Shown: positions 41,620-55,500 of the stretch, piece by piece
Numbering within the stretch: position 1 is the stretch's first letter
Layout: every line of letters starts with the position of its first letter
Source of the DNA: Zeus faber
Taxonomy: Eukaryota > Chordata > Actinopteri > Zeiformes > Zeidae
Length of the DNA stretch: 64,000 nucleotides
Assembly: GCA_960531495.1 (NCBI GenBank)
Contig: OY482860.1
Coordinates: forward strand, 8,189,160 to 8,253,159
Reading direction: 5' to 3'
Program-made: the position numbers and the translations under genes
The notes under the pieces: generated by a model
Told to the model about the DNA's origin: nothing
Seen by the model: only the letters and a program-made list of their open reading frames with translations
Databases searched by the model: none

Positions 41620-41646
<27 letters not shown>

Positions 41647-41695
41647 CTGTGTGTGTCTGTGTGTGTCTGTGTGTGTGTGCGCGCGTGCGTGCGTA
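41620..41695 (+). repeat. (GT)n microsatellite
   Basis: GT array with regular TCTG interruptions, ending gcgcgcgtgcgtgcg, directly beside the hAT-like element. Confidence 0.95.
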
Positions 41696-41698
41696 TGT

Positions 41699-42318
41699 TA
41701 GAGGTTGCATAGACTAGTCGACTAGTCAACATTAATATCACAAGTCGGCTTACTGCGAGTTGGCGCCGACTAGTTACAACGTAGTAAAAAAAGAAATTTG
41801 AAAGTTGTTGCAATACACGTCATGGCCACATGGGGCAACACTGAGCGGGCAGAATAACAGTAATATGGCTAATATAAAACATATATAAGTGCAGAAGTGT
41901 CACGTTTGGGAAGTATTGTTTTAAGGTGTGTGCATTTTTTGAACTTCTTCATGAACATATAAAGGACACATTTAATGACAAATAGCCACAGTGCTGTTAT
42001 TGTGGGGCCACTGGAGAAATGGCCCCATTTTATGCTTTACTCTTGCAGCCTAATTGTTGACTGTGTACAACACGGACTTTCTAACCAATTTCATGCAATT
42101 TTTTTCTCCTTATATCATAGCTGATCACTGACACGACCAGACATTTTGCGTGTTGGATATACTCTGTTTTTAAACAATGTAACGCATCACTGTCTTTCTG
42201 GTAGATTTAGTCGAGAATCTCTTCTGTTCACTTTTTTGCCGCAGTGAAATCTTTTCAACAAAAGTTCAGTATTGTGTAATAACGTTATATGACAACTGGT
42301 TGACTAGCGCAACCCCTA
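41699..42318. mobile_element. Candidate hAT-like non-autonomous element
   Basis: Ends are related inverted repeats: TAGAGGTTGC then a palindromic gactagtcgactagtc on the left, and GGTTGACTAGCGCAACCCCTA on the right. No clear 8-bp target duplication could be read, so the class is inferred. Confidence 0.5.
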
Positions 42319-42329
42319 GCAGCACCAGA

Positions 42330-43855
42330 GTCCGAATTATACAATGACCATCGGGGGTGGGGGGTCAACATATTTTTCCAGGTGGGGCTGAGAATGTGTA
42401 AATAAATCTACAATAAAAACACACTGGTATTATTTGCTTTGTTTGGAAAAAAAAAAGAAGGTCGCTCCTATCTGAGCCGGATCGCACCCTCCGCTGCGTG
42501 ATGGTATGGTCCACTATAGGGGTGACTGACATCATATTACAAGATTCTTCCAGGGATGAAAATGGGAAATATGCTGTAATATTTACGAATACAGGTAAGA
42601 AGCATATATATAAATGTTTCTAACCCCCCTTGGGGGATCCAGGTCTAAATTAGGGGGGTTAGACCCCCCTCCAATCCCCCCTATAAGTTGAACTATACAG
42701 AACGCCCCATCTCCGTGTCCCCGGGCAAGGCTTCTCCGCTAAGAGTGTCATTGACCGTCCATCTCCAGCGGAGAAAGCCTTGGACCCGCTCCCGTCTGTC
42801 CGGGACCTGACTGCGCTTTAAAGTGTCTGGATTCACGAGAACCTCCTTCCTTCCTTCCTCCTCGGCAGTGTGGAGATAAATGAACAAACCCTGCCAAAGC
42901 AGGATGCTGAAAGAGCATAGCAAAACAATGCTTCCTCCACTGCCGCCATCACAAGGGGGAAGGCTTCAAAGGTGGAGGCGAGGGTTTAGATGAAAGGCTG
43001 GTGGCATTCTGACAGTTGAAAAATGTAGGCTAGACCTCAAATTCCGAATGTGATGGTGTCGGCTTTTAAGGAGCCCCTTTCCTTCTCTGCATACCAGTCT
43101 CTTCTTTCTTTTGTTTTTTTTTCCTCTGGTGGCCAGGTTTATACCAAGGAGGCACTATTGAAGTCATAGATCTCCTTAATTAAGTATCCCTAATAAGGCA
43201 AGCTAGCAGGTGGGCAATGGTGGGACGAGAGAACATGCGTGTCCACGGATGTCTGACCGAGCGACTATTTTATTTACAACCAGGAGTTCTGCTGAGTGAA
43301 GTTTCCGAGCAATGCCGCCACTTTGACTGCCACACACACTCCGATGTTGTACTTATCTCAGGCCGATGCATATACCGCCGTTAAAGGTCTCGTCTCGCTG
43401 TCCCTGCCAACTTATTGGATCTTGAAATGATACCGGGAGAAACCCCTTTGATGCACCATCAAAGTCGATCATTTACAGTAATGATGGGTGGTGGTGGTGG
43501 TGGTAGGGGTCCATATTAAGGGACACAAGTAAAGCCATCTACACTGTTGAGAGATAGACTGAAGTTTACATTTCTCTGTGGGTGAGCACGTGCCTATACA
43601 GTAAGTATACGTAAGCCTCGCTATATGCCCTGGGTGGGGATGGGGTTTTGGGGTGGCTCGGGGGGCGGTTATATACAAAAAGTGTTGCATGGTCATTGTT
43701 CTTCTTTGTTTTTCCACTTTATCTCCTCGACTTGCTCACTTCTCTCTCTCCATAGTTCACTAAAAGACACAGGTAGGCTACAGGCAGGCTAGGTCGGTGG
43801 TAGGAGGTAAGTGGGTGGTGTTGGGGGGAGGGTATGACGTGCACTAGTACATACG
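42330..43855 (-). other. Downstream flank of VA opsin
   Basis: Likely holds the 3' untranslated region (about 43.27-43.86 kb). The rest shows no gene. Confidence 0.45.
43269..43274 (-). terminator. Candidate poly(A) signal of VA opsin
   Basis: Reads AATAAA on the minus strand, about 585 bases beyond the stop codon. I found no canonical hexamer nearer the stop. Purely positional evidence. Confidence 0.35.
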
Positions 43856-43858
43856 CTG

Positions 43859-44086
43859 TTACATGGGGCACACTTTGTTTTCGGGGATGGGAAGCTGGGC
43901 GAAGGAGCTACAGTCACTAGGCGGATCCTCCACCATCGTGCCCCCCACGGGGATTCGAGCGGCGATGGCTGACATCTCCCCCGTCTGGCTCTCGGCCGTC
44001 ATGCCGGGCCGGTCTGACGTCTGGTTTATGTTGCTCTCCGGAATGGTCCCCTTGCCCGTCAAAAGCTGGATTAGGCACTTCCTGAA
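43859..44086 (-). CDS. valop: VA opsin exon 5 (long-isoform C-tail)
   Basis: 228 bases, 75 codons plus TAA. Begins FRKCLIQLLTGKG, the conserved start of helix 8 and the palmitoylation-type Cys. The tail continues with Ser/Thr sites and ends ENKVCPM. The acceptor is tctgtccag after a pyrimidine-rich stretch. Having this exon makes the product the long (VAL) form. Confidence 0.93.
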   Translation of the reverse strand, partial: FRKCLIQLLTGKGTIPESNINQTSDRPGMTAESQTGEMSAIAARIPVGGTMVEDPPSDCSSFAQLPIPENKVCPM

Positions 44087-47000
44087 CTGGACAGAGGCGA
44101 GATAAGATGGATGGAGGCGTTAGAAAGCTGGAAGAAAGACCAAAATTAGAATTTAATTGGAGTTTCGGAGATTTTAAATCGCTGTGTAAAAAGATTATAT
44201 CTCTATCCACAGTTAACCTATGAACAAAAAGTAGTTATTGTTAAAAGTTAGAATTTTTATGCTTTTTGAAATGTTTTTTTTATCTATTTCAAGCTACCAC
44301 ATTAGTGTTCAAAGCAGAAATGGTTGTGAAAATGTTTTAAAAAATATTAACGCACAAATTTGCTTTGCTAAAAGTTTATAGATCAGGCCCATTGTTAATT
44401 GGGTCACGTTGGTTTCTTCAGTCTTAAATGTCACAATCATCATTATGACTGAACAACAAACATTTTAAACAATGTAAAAAATATGCTATACTGCAATATG
44501 ATAGTAGTGAAATGCGTTTTTTGCACATTCTCCTGACACGTTCACACGCGTACATCCAGCTGAGCTCCTATTTAGAAACATTCTACACTGTTTTCGATCG
44601 CTGTTCTGAAAGAAAGGTCCACATTCCTATTTTCTACAGGAAAACGTTCACTCAGTGACAAAATCATTGTTTTCCACATTACTCTACAGTGATACCAAAC
44701 CCAACTGGACCAGAGTGCACGGGGAGCCTCGGGTCGAAGTGAAGAGCTGCAGGATGAAGAGTGACCCTTTCCTGACGTTTCCAATTTAACGCATGAGCTC
44801 CCTAAATGCCTCCCGCAAAAAAAACTTAAAAAAAACGACATTCCTTCTACATTCTACGATCGGTCTAAAAATTTGATTGAAAGAGACAAAGACACCATGG
44901 TTAATGTTTCACTCCAGATGTTTTTTAAACCTGCCTTGGTGTATAACCTAGTGACATAATTGACTGGGGGGGTTATTATGATGGCTGATAATGCTGATGG
45001 TGACTTGGTCTGTCAACAACCCGAATGTTTTGTGCCATTGCGCCTGAGGAAGATGCTGTGTGTGTGTGTGTGTGTGTGTCTGTCTGGATGTGACACTCTG
45101 AAGCCAAAGGATGCTGAAGTACAAACACTTGTGTGGACAAGCATCTCCTCTGCTTTTAGCGTGTATGAGCAAGGTAGCCAAGGTAGGTGGAGCTAATGCT
45201 TGTAATACATAGGCATCATCATCATCATCATTAAGCATCATCACATACAAGTCAAAGGGTGACAAAGGTGAGAAAAGGTCCTGTATATATCCCCCCCCCC
45301 CCCACACTTTATTTTTAGGATTGTGTCTTAGCATTCCGATTGATGAGCACGGCCCCAAAGCCTTGTCCTCTTCTAATACCAGCAATAATGTGATGATAAA
45401 TGAGCGTTCCCACTGCACTTCCTCACCTCCACAGTTCATAACCCGACTACCCCAGGTTCACATCTCCAGAAAAAAGGGACTATAATGAAATGTTGAAGTC
45501 ATGCATCATGGAAAAAGAAAACCCTGACACTCTGCTTCATATTGTTATATAACATCAAAATAAGGGGAGGACTAGAGGAGATAGGGAGGACAGAGGGTGC
45601 GGGGTGGAGGAGGGGATGGGGAGTCGGAGAAAGAGTGGAAAGCCAAAATCAAGATCAAGCGCTGGACGCCACTTGACTTTATGTGAGAAGTTGTGTTGCT
45701 CTCGAGCTTTGGGGGCTTGATTTGATCTGGCCGGGATCTGCCTCATTTGCATTTTACTCTTTTGGAGGTCACCGCGTCCGGCCCAGTTCCGCCGCCACCC
45801 AGAAGTGGGGCGACCAGACGGACACACGGTCATGACCGCATGCGGTTTGCCCCGCAATGTGGTGGATCAGATGATCTCTTCCAGGTTTTATCCGCTCATC
45901 AGCAACCCCCCCCCTTCTGCCCCCATCTAGGAAAAAGGGCTCACTTTGAACCTTGCCGCTCCGTCCCTGTATCATATACGGTTTTGTTTGCCATAACAGG
46001 TCTTGACAGTTCAGTAGCTCACAAACCGGCACGACTGTAATGGATTCTCATAAATAAAGCAAGGGCCAAGGTTTACAGTCCATGCAGGATGCAGACAAGG
46101 CGGCAATGACATGTGCAAACTGGTCGAAATATGTTTCAACATGAATACATGTCAACATTTTGTGCTTTTATTTATCAACGTTGAAGGTACAATGTCAGAA
46201 GTCGCACAAGTTGGTAAGATCTTCGTGTGTGTGTGTGTGTGTGTGTGTACATCTTACTTTGTCTGTTTTGTTCTTCCATATAGACATTTCTACATGGTAA
46301 ATTTTAATACAAGTGCAGAACAGATGGAGTGGTACTCTTGGTCAGGGTCCTATTGCACTGTCGAGGTGGAAAGAAGCTGTCACACTTTGTGTCGACAAGG
46401 ACCTCCATTACCATTAGGTATAGACGTCCACTAAAGGCATCTGTTAACCTTCAGTTACATTACATTTAGTCATTTAGCAGACACTTTTATCCAAAGCGAC
46501 TTACAATTATTCAAACACCGACGGACGCAGCCATCAGGAGCAATGAGGGGTTAAGTGTCTTGCTCAAGGACACTACAGCGTGCTAGCAGGAGGAGCCTGG
46601 GATCGAACCAGCTTTGGATTACTAGACGACCAGCTCTACCTCCTGAGCTACCATCCCCATCCTTCAGTTATCAACAGTATGTAGTTTATGCCAAAGTTGG
46701 GAAGTACAATCACAAACTAAATATACATATTTGCATACAGTGCATGTTGCCTAATATTAACTCTTAAAACTCTAACTTGAATTACTTTTCCTTCACTTAA
46801 ACAACAGCTTAGGATCCCCAGCTGTTTCTATTATTTTTTCATACTGTATATCATGTTTTATATCTATATCACCGCAACATATTTGTACACAGTAGGTACA
46901 TATTCTGTACATACTGGCTACATTACTGTATGTCACATTGAGGAATACAATGATTTAACCCCCCTTTGGCTCTTTTGCTTTGAAAAACTCATTAGCGGTG

Positions 47001-50000
47001 TCCATGTAGCTCAACTCTTATAGTGCTCTTTAAATGTTATGTTTAGGTTGATAAAGGTTGTTTAATTGTTGCTGCGTATTTCATTTTGTATCTTGGGCTC
47101 TCGATAGAATCTCCTTTTTGTAAATCGGTTACAATAAACTCCCAAAATACAAACTGACATCTCACATGTTCTTGGGAAATGGTGACATGGAAAGGGGTGA
47201 AGAAGAACATGGTACTGTAAATTACGTGTGAAAGTTAGTTGTTGTGGTGACCACCACTATAACTAACTTTCACAAAATGAAAAACCTTACTGGTAAACCA
47301 GAGGGGGCTAATGTATTATTAACAGCGCCAGGCCTGGACAAGCTCTTCAGATTTCATTTATTCATACATCATGCATTATTGAGAGACAACCTGAAACTCA
47401 GCAACAACAGCAAAGAAAAGCTGTCAGTTTTCAACCTTTCGATATTGGCTTCATAATTTGTTGAGTCCAAACACCGATGGGTCCCTTCCCCCTTGTCACG
47501 GTGCTGACTTTAGCAAGCTGCGTATCCAGTGCTCAGTGTAAGCTAAATTGTTGCCGCGCACCGACCACCACTACATTCCCACCCAGGTGGCAGACGATGT
47601 CAGAAAAAAGCAACTTATTACTATCTCATCTAAAACACGCATTACATGAGTGGCTGTAGATCCACGTTTAGCGCAATTGTAACAACACATTTTCACAGTA
47701 ACGCATCTTCCATTTTCATTCTATGGGACTAATTTTGGCGGGAAGGGAGGCGAAGAAATTCAGATGCAAATTCACAAAGAAAAGATTGCGGACGCTAAAA
47801 GCCCCATGAATTGGGCATCAATTGCGCCCGTTATCTGCGCCGTCGTAGCGTCCGATTCACAAAAGATATTGTGCGAATGATATGACGCAAATATGGCGCA
47901 AATCTGGCCATAAAGTTTTGCTGCTGAGTGCAATTTGCCCTGGCTTTGCGGCGTCTGATCGCAATTATTGATGTGTCAAACTAAATTATCCATGCATCCG
48001 TGTTTTTTTTTTTTGTTTTTGTTTGGAAAAAGAGTAAAATAAATACATCCTGTGGAGCGTAAAAACCTCCACAGGATTAATTACAATCCTGGCGGGACTA
48101 TAGCACCGGCGAGCCCTCCCTTTGAGCCGGGAGAGAACCCAACAGGGTCTGATGGATTTTATTTTTTATTTAACCTTTATTGAGACGGGTAATCTCATTG
48201 AGACACAAAGTCTCATTCGCAAGAGAGACCTTGTCAAGACAAGAGCAGTAATACAACACAAAGAGACGGACAAACAGGACATTCAAAGCAGAGAAAAAAT
48301 AGAACACAAATCATAAAAAAGAAGAGTGGTAATGCGATTTGAAATACTATGTACAAGGGCAAACTCCCACAGATGCTCTGTCCATATTTCTTAAAAATAG
48401 TTTAAAATCATGCTGGACAGCTTCAGTTGCTGCTGTAGCGTGTTCCAGGTTCCAGGTTGTGTGCAGAGCGGAGTCACTGAGGGCGCTGTATGGTCTGTGC
48501 AGTTACCACCAGCTCTCTGCAGATGGTAATAATTTCACTCTAACTGAGTGTGGCTATTAGCACTTGTGTTTGCGAATTAGACGCTATTTGCAATGAGGAC
48601 AATTTTGCACCAAATGCATACGTAATACCTAATTTAAATACGGGCAACTATGTGCACTGAGACGCTATTTGTGTGTCGGTGCAGTTTGGGGTTGCTTTGT
48701 GAATTAGACGCTCGCCTCACTGTTATTTGCACCGGTTTAGCGGCTGCAAAAGCAATGCAATCCGTCTGTGAATTCACCTCTCAGGTTGAGTGAAATTGGT
48801 TTTCATTTCATTTCATTCAGCCCCTACACTGTAACATCGACTGGGGTAATACAAATATGACTCCACATATGCATGAAATGTCCACGTCAAGTTAAATCAG
48901 ACTCGGCTACCTGTTTGTTCATAAAGACGTAGATGATTGGATTGTAGACGGCGGCGGTCTTGGAGAAGAAGGCCGGGATGGACGCCAGCCGCGGGTCCAG
49001 TTCAATCGTCGGACAAGCTGTGACCACAATGGAGAAGGCCGCGTATGGTGTCCAGCCCACCATGAAGGCGACGATCATGACCACCACCATCCGGGTCACC
49101 TGGCGCTCCGGCTTCCGGGCCGTGGCCAGGCGACCATGAGAAACCTGCAGGGGCAGAGAACCGCGAAATGTTGGAGATCACCGGAAAAACTTACAACCAG
49201 CTACAACCAGGTTATCATGAAACCAACGTTTCCTGTGAATTTACGTCTGTGTGAGTCTCAGTTGTCGCAAAGAATCATCGACTGACCTTTCTGAGCTTCC
49301 GTAGGAGCTTCCCGTAGCAGAAAATGATCACACCCAGAGGCAGAATGAAGCATGTGGTAAAGAACGTGATGATGTAGCTGTGGTCGATGATGTTTGTCGA
49401 GTACCTGTTAATGGTAAAAAGATAAGAAATGTAAACAGACAGGTTTATATAGGTGGCATTTGGTTAAGGTTCGTAGCTGGAGTGAACTACAGAAATCCTG
49501 TTTCTGTATATGAAGTCTGGTCAAAAGGTTTTGACACGTCAAAATTCACGCTAATGTTCTCCAGGAGTCTAGAGGTCAGTAGTCAGTGTTTAACAGTGAA
49601 ACACATTTCTGTACTACCGATCCCTCCATAATCAACCCCTGTGAGATTTTTCTGCTCCACAAAATCCTCCCAAAAGGATATTTGATGGCATTACAATCAT
49701 TGTTAAGAATGCAAAGGCAGAACTGGAATCTCAGGTCAAGTGCTGAGATGCTCAACTGCTCTTCTGGAGGAAGTCACTTTGAAGGGGACAGCATATGTGC
49801 CTCATTCTTTGACATAAATGTCTCAAAACCTTCTTATCAGAACTTATTTAAGGTGTTTTTGAGACAGAAAAGCTGGAAGGTGCTGCTGAATTTCGGCAAA
49901 ATGTGTCAAAATTCCACAGGAAATGCATTAACAAATGATTCACCATTGAATCATGTGTTACCTGCAGTTGCTGAGACCTTAAAGTATGCACGGGCTAAAG

Positions 50001-50606
50001 ATGATCCCACACCACTGAGATGGGACCATAAAACTGATGCAAAGTGGCATTCCAGAGCCCCAATCACCCGACACATTCCTTGCAGAGCACTCCTTCACGA
50101 GTTTAAAGCCGATTATAAAGCCTGTGAACTCACAACTACAGTACACGCTAAATGTGAAATGTCATTTTTGACATTCACATGCTTTTATCTGGCTAATTAC
50201 GGGGGACTCTGTTGTGCACCTCATTTGAGTTTGGATTAAAAAGGATATTGCGTGGCTGAGGCAAATCCCTGTGACACAATTAGGGGCCTTGAGGCGATTG
50301 GTTAAGTCTAATTATGTCATTTCCATGACAATACCTAGGGCTGTCAAGTGAACCTAGCTCAAGATAAATTATTAGTACACAAATACCTGACAGAGTGTGA
50401 TAAGTCTGTGGGTGTGTGTGTGTGAGAGAGAGAAAGAGAGAGAAGAGAGAGAGAGAGCTTATGTATATACGTATGTACAGTATGTGTGGGTCAGTTGGAC
50501 AGTAGGTGTGTGTTTTCATCTTCCATAGTATGCATACATGCATGCATCATGAATGAATGCATCTGCATGAATGCAGACATCCAGGATGTCCAGGGATTCA
50601 AACGTA

Positions 50607-50683
<77 letters not shown>

Positions 50684-50829
50684 GTTAATTGATGATCAGT
50701 TGATCAGTATTAACACACTTTTTTATTGAAGGTAATACACACTGGGTTTGCGTACAACACAGCAAAGCAAGTAGGTGAAACACTGAATGTGTTCAAAGAG
50801 GATGTCTAGTCAACTAGGTTAAAGGGCGG

Positions 50830-50889
<60 letters not shown>

Positions 50890-51397
50890 GCAGCGGATGA
50901 CGACCCACGATGAAAGGACGAGCATAAATGGGGCTTTTTAAAATGCATTTTCAAAAACAATGTGCGTGTGGCGAGCCACAGGCCCTCTGACCCCCACCCA
51001 TCCCCGTCTCTCTCCCCCTCGACACCTTTGTTGTCACGCCCACTGAGATTTCAGGGTTGGCAAAATGCTTTGTGACAGAGGCCAAGCTGTGTGCAGCCAG
51101 AAGCAGATTAGGTCATCCATACACTAGCTGCCTCCATGGATCCTGTCTCATAATTATATTGTCTCGACCATTTGCTGTGTGAGTGTTTCATCTGGGCAAT
51201 GGCTCCTTTACAGGACCAGAGGTAAGCCCTCAGCTCAGCCCCCCCCCCACATCCCATCCCATTTGCACGTCTTTGATCAAGGCAACTAAATAGCATTACC
51301 CAGATGGACACCCGGGGGCCCAGGTCAGAGCTTCCATGTTCCTTAACTTTTTTCACTATCAACAAGACACATTTCACACAGTCTGTGTTAATTTGGC

Positions 51398-51431
<34 letters not shown>

Positions 51432-52554
51432 TCTTGTTTGAACCGGTAGGTTTTTAAACATTTTTTTGTTCAAGTTTCATCCAAATCGATCCACATACAG
51501 AGCAGATATTTGTGAAAAACCGACCAAATTTGACCCCAAGTATCCAGGTGGTTGGCATCGCCAACATGCCAATGCTCGAAAACTAATGGAACAAAATGAG
51601 ATTTACAGTAAAACGCTTTGTCATGTCTTCATACTATGTAAAGGTACTCCTCACTTAACAACCGAGTTCTGTTCCTAGGACCAGGTCGTTAAGTAAATTG
51701 GTCTATAAGCGAGGACCCGTGTTATTTCATGGTAAGGGGGCGTGGCCATTGAGAACGCTAGTGTAGTGAATACTGACAGAGAACGGTGATGAGATGACAT
51801 GTATATGGTGTATATTGTATATATAATATATATAGTATATATAGTATATATAGTATATATAGAATATACAGTTAATATAGTGTTTATAGTTTATATAGTA
51901 TATACAGTGTATATAGTGTATATGGTATATGTAGTGTATATAGTATATATAGTGTATACAGTGTTTATAGTATATATAGTATATATAGTGTATACATTGT
52001 ACAAGTGTATATAGTATATAAAGGGTGATGCGCGATGAGATGTGCACGCCGTGGTATTGTACGCAACGCACAATACCAACTGGTCAGAGAGCTGGTCATA
52101 AGTCCGAACGGTTAACAGGTAGGTCGTTAAGTGAGGAGTACCTGTACTATAAAAATGCAGGTTCTAATTCAGAAAGTAGATTCGCACCGTGTCCATTGCG
52201 CTGTGTAGACTCTGTAGTCGTTAGAGATTACAGGCGTACTAGGCGTGTGTGTTTTTTTGTTTTTTTTCACCAACCCCCTCTTTGGAGAACTATTTATCAT
52301 GTTTGTGTCTATAAACAACTGATTGCTACTCCAAGAGGGGGAGAAACAAACAACATTTACACAAAAACATAAACATTGGATGATTGAAAACAGTGAATTA
52401 GGTCCAGGAAAACTGGAACTACAACTGGTCACGTGGCCTCTTCCTGTCATAGTTATGGCAGTAAATGAGGGAGGAAAGGAGAGGGATGCAACCAGGAGGG
52501 TGCTGAGGTGCACTCGAAGCAGGTGTGGTGGTGTGGATGTGTGATGGGACCGCC

Positions 52555-52595
<41 letters not shown>

Positions 52596-55500
52596 AGGGG
52601 GTTAATTGATGATCAGTATTAACACACTTTTTTAATGAAGGTAATACACACTGGGTTTGATGACGATGATGATGTCCACCGGTGAGTGTACATGACTTAT
52701 CCCCATTGGTACTGGTGTAGAAGGTTGGTATTATGTCACGCAGCTCTGTAGACACCCTACGGCTGCAGGAAAGCCCCAATTACCCTGCCCTGCGGCCACA
52801 GACCCTCGGGCCCCCAGAGAAGCCAGAGGGCCCTGGAGCAACCCCCGTGCCCAGCCCCGAGGAGCATTACCCAGTCCCAGGGAGCACGAGGAGACCCCGC
52901 ACCCTAGGGGCGCACACATACAACCAACCCCCGGGTGCAGGCACAAGACGCAGCCGCAGGCAGAGAACCTGGGCTGCAGGTGCAAGGCACGGACCGCAGG
53001 CCCACCCCATCGCAGCCGACCAGACGCCCCACCCGGTGTGAGTGCCAAGTGCCCATACACGTAGCAGCATGTGCCCAGCGCGGGACACCTCGATGTTACA
53101 CCACCCCCCCAAAAAAAACATTAAAAAACACGAAAAAACATTATTCCACAGAAACCCGTGACCACATCAAGTCGAGTCCAAATTTTATCCAAGGAAAGAA
53201 GTCACCACCAAATTGAGGTGAGTTTGAATAATAATAATCATAATAATTATTATGATTATGATTATTATTATTATTATTATTATTATTATAAGCTGTGTCC
53301 ATACTGTTGTATACGTATTATTCATCATGTACAGAAATATCCAAATATATTCATATCCAGTCAATGCTTGCATCCTTACTGGCACATACCCCCTGCCATA
53401 GCCCTGTTTTTGTAACTCATCTTTATCTGTAAGATATCATATTTCTGTGGTTAACTGTTAAGCGTTCCTTTTACCGGTACTTTTGTACTTTGTTTGTATT
53501 ACTGATAGGGATGCAACAGAACAGTTGGCTCACTGTTCGATATGTATCACGATTTTGGGGCCACCGTAACAGTACCATTTTGGTATCTTTATATTTAAGA
53601 TTTTTTTTGTTTTTAACTAAAAAAGTTGAAAATTCTAAAAAATGTTTTGATAGTAGTCTGCCACAAATAACTAGTGAAACGTGCTGTGTGAAGTATGACT
53701 GTTGGGGGGGGGGACTGGGGTTCAAGTTCATTGGTGGGTTATTATAATTTTCAGCCAGGGTACCTCCTGGCGAGGGAGGAGCACATAGGCTCCTCTCTTA
53801 CATCAAGGGGGAAACATTTTATTGTGTAAAACTTAACCAAAAGTTGAAAGGATTGGATCGTTCGTGAACAACGTGGTGACGAGAAGTTTGTAATAAAGAG
53901 GGACACCGCCATCCCAGGGATGGCGGTGTTCCCTCTCACTGGACACCTTGATTGATTGCACTCTTCACTAAAACATTTCAATGTAGTTTTATCTTGTGTT
54001 TCTATTGAAAATTCTGCGTAGCCGCATGCAGTTAAAAAAAAAAAAATAGACCACTCACGCAAAAACAAAGAAATGCTGCGCGGCTCCGCGTGGACCCCGA
54101 CAGCACGCAGCACCCGTACACTGCGCAACCACGTCCGGTGGACTTTCATACCGTAATACTTGTGGGTATTGACCTGTAGGGGGCGTACCGAATGGTTCGA
54201 TAACATACCATGTGCTGTTTCATCCCTCACTACTATATATCAACATCACCATGGCAAAAATATCACTGTGGTGTGGGGATGGTGTGGTGAGCAGCCACAC
54301 CTGACCTGGATCTAGGTGATTGGGATCAGGGTGGCTGCATATTTGTTGGTCTTTGGTTGGTCTAACGAGCAGCAGGTAAAACCGCCATCCCCACACACAC
54401 TCGGGATAGGAGCCCTTTCATGACATGTTCTATCCGCTCCTGGCTAATTCCAACTGGCCATTCCGGAGGGCACTGAAAATGCCCCGTGGGTTGCGTGTGG
54501 TAGGCGGAACTGCCACAATCACCTTGTACAGAAAAATGTATTCGGCCAAATTAACAGATTATGATTGTGATACATGAACCACAATAAGTAACTAGAGCTA
54601 AAGCTCCCCTGTCCCGGAGGTTTGCACCGACTTTTGTAGGACATGGAGAAAACTAAAAAACAAACCAGAGCAACTTATTCTCTGACATGGTCGTGACTTT
54701 GGTAAATGGACTGCAATTTATATAGCGCTTTTCTAATCTTGCGGCCACTTAAAGCTTTACAATACATGCCTCACATTCACCCATTCACATACACATTCAT
54801 ACATCGATGGCGGCGGCAACCGTACAAGGGGCACACCTACTCATCGAGAGCAGTTAGGGGTTCAGTGTCTTGCTCAATTACATTTTCACGTGCTGCCAGG
54901 AGGAGCCAGGAACCCTGTGATTAGTGGATGACCCGCTTTACCTCCTGCACCACCGTCACCACCACCTGTTCTGGTTCTTCCCGGGGCGCTTACCAGTTAG
55001 GTTCGCAGGTGGTTCCGATCTTGCTGACGGTGTAGCTGTTCCAGCCCAGCACTGGCGGGAAGGTCCAGATGAAGGAGAAGGTCCAGACGAAGAGGAGGCC
55101 GAGCATGGCATGCTTCCCCCGCAGGCGCACATTCCCCAGTGGCCGGCAGATGACGAAGTAGCGCTCAAAGGACAGCACGGCTAGGGACCACAGGGCCACG
55201 ATCCCTGGGACAAAACAAGAGGAAGAGGAGGAGAGGTGGGGTGTTCATTTTAGGGACCTTTTAAGTAACCTGGAACATTTATGGAGCCTGGATGGAACCT
55301 CTATCCACGAAACATGTTGAGTTTAGTGGATATACTGCCTGGTATCTCTACATATATACGGATTCTTGTGATATTTCACCCACATTTCCCCAGCGAGCGA
55401 ACAGTAAACTTTTATCTTATGTTATAAGTGTAATATATGGATATATATTAATTTGTGCAAAGAAACATAAATGGCTGTCTTAAATTGGGAGGATCTCCCC

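Larger units (their letters stand above)
44090..48905 (-). other. VA opsin intron 4
   Basis: About 4.8 kb containing one SINE (46455-46658), a LINE-tail repeat (48145-48500) and poly(C) at 45290-45303. No further exon seen. Confidence 0.85.
49405..54993 (-). other. VA opsin intron 2
   Basis: About 5.6 kb, the most transposon-dense intron: microsatellites, MITE, (TG)n-bearing repeat, hAT-like element and two dispersed repeats. An unexplained antisense frame lies at its start. Confidence 0.85.

Noticed and set aside
51727..52071. Tyr-Ile repeat protein frames
   Set aside because: Translation of the TATATAGTRTA minisatellite.
52733..53121. Several overlapping ~100-codon frames on both strands
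   Set aside because: GC-rich repeat sequence open in many frames at once; no domain in any of them.
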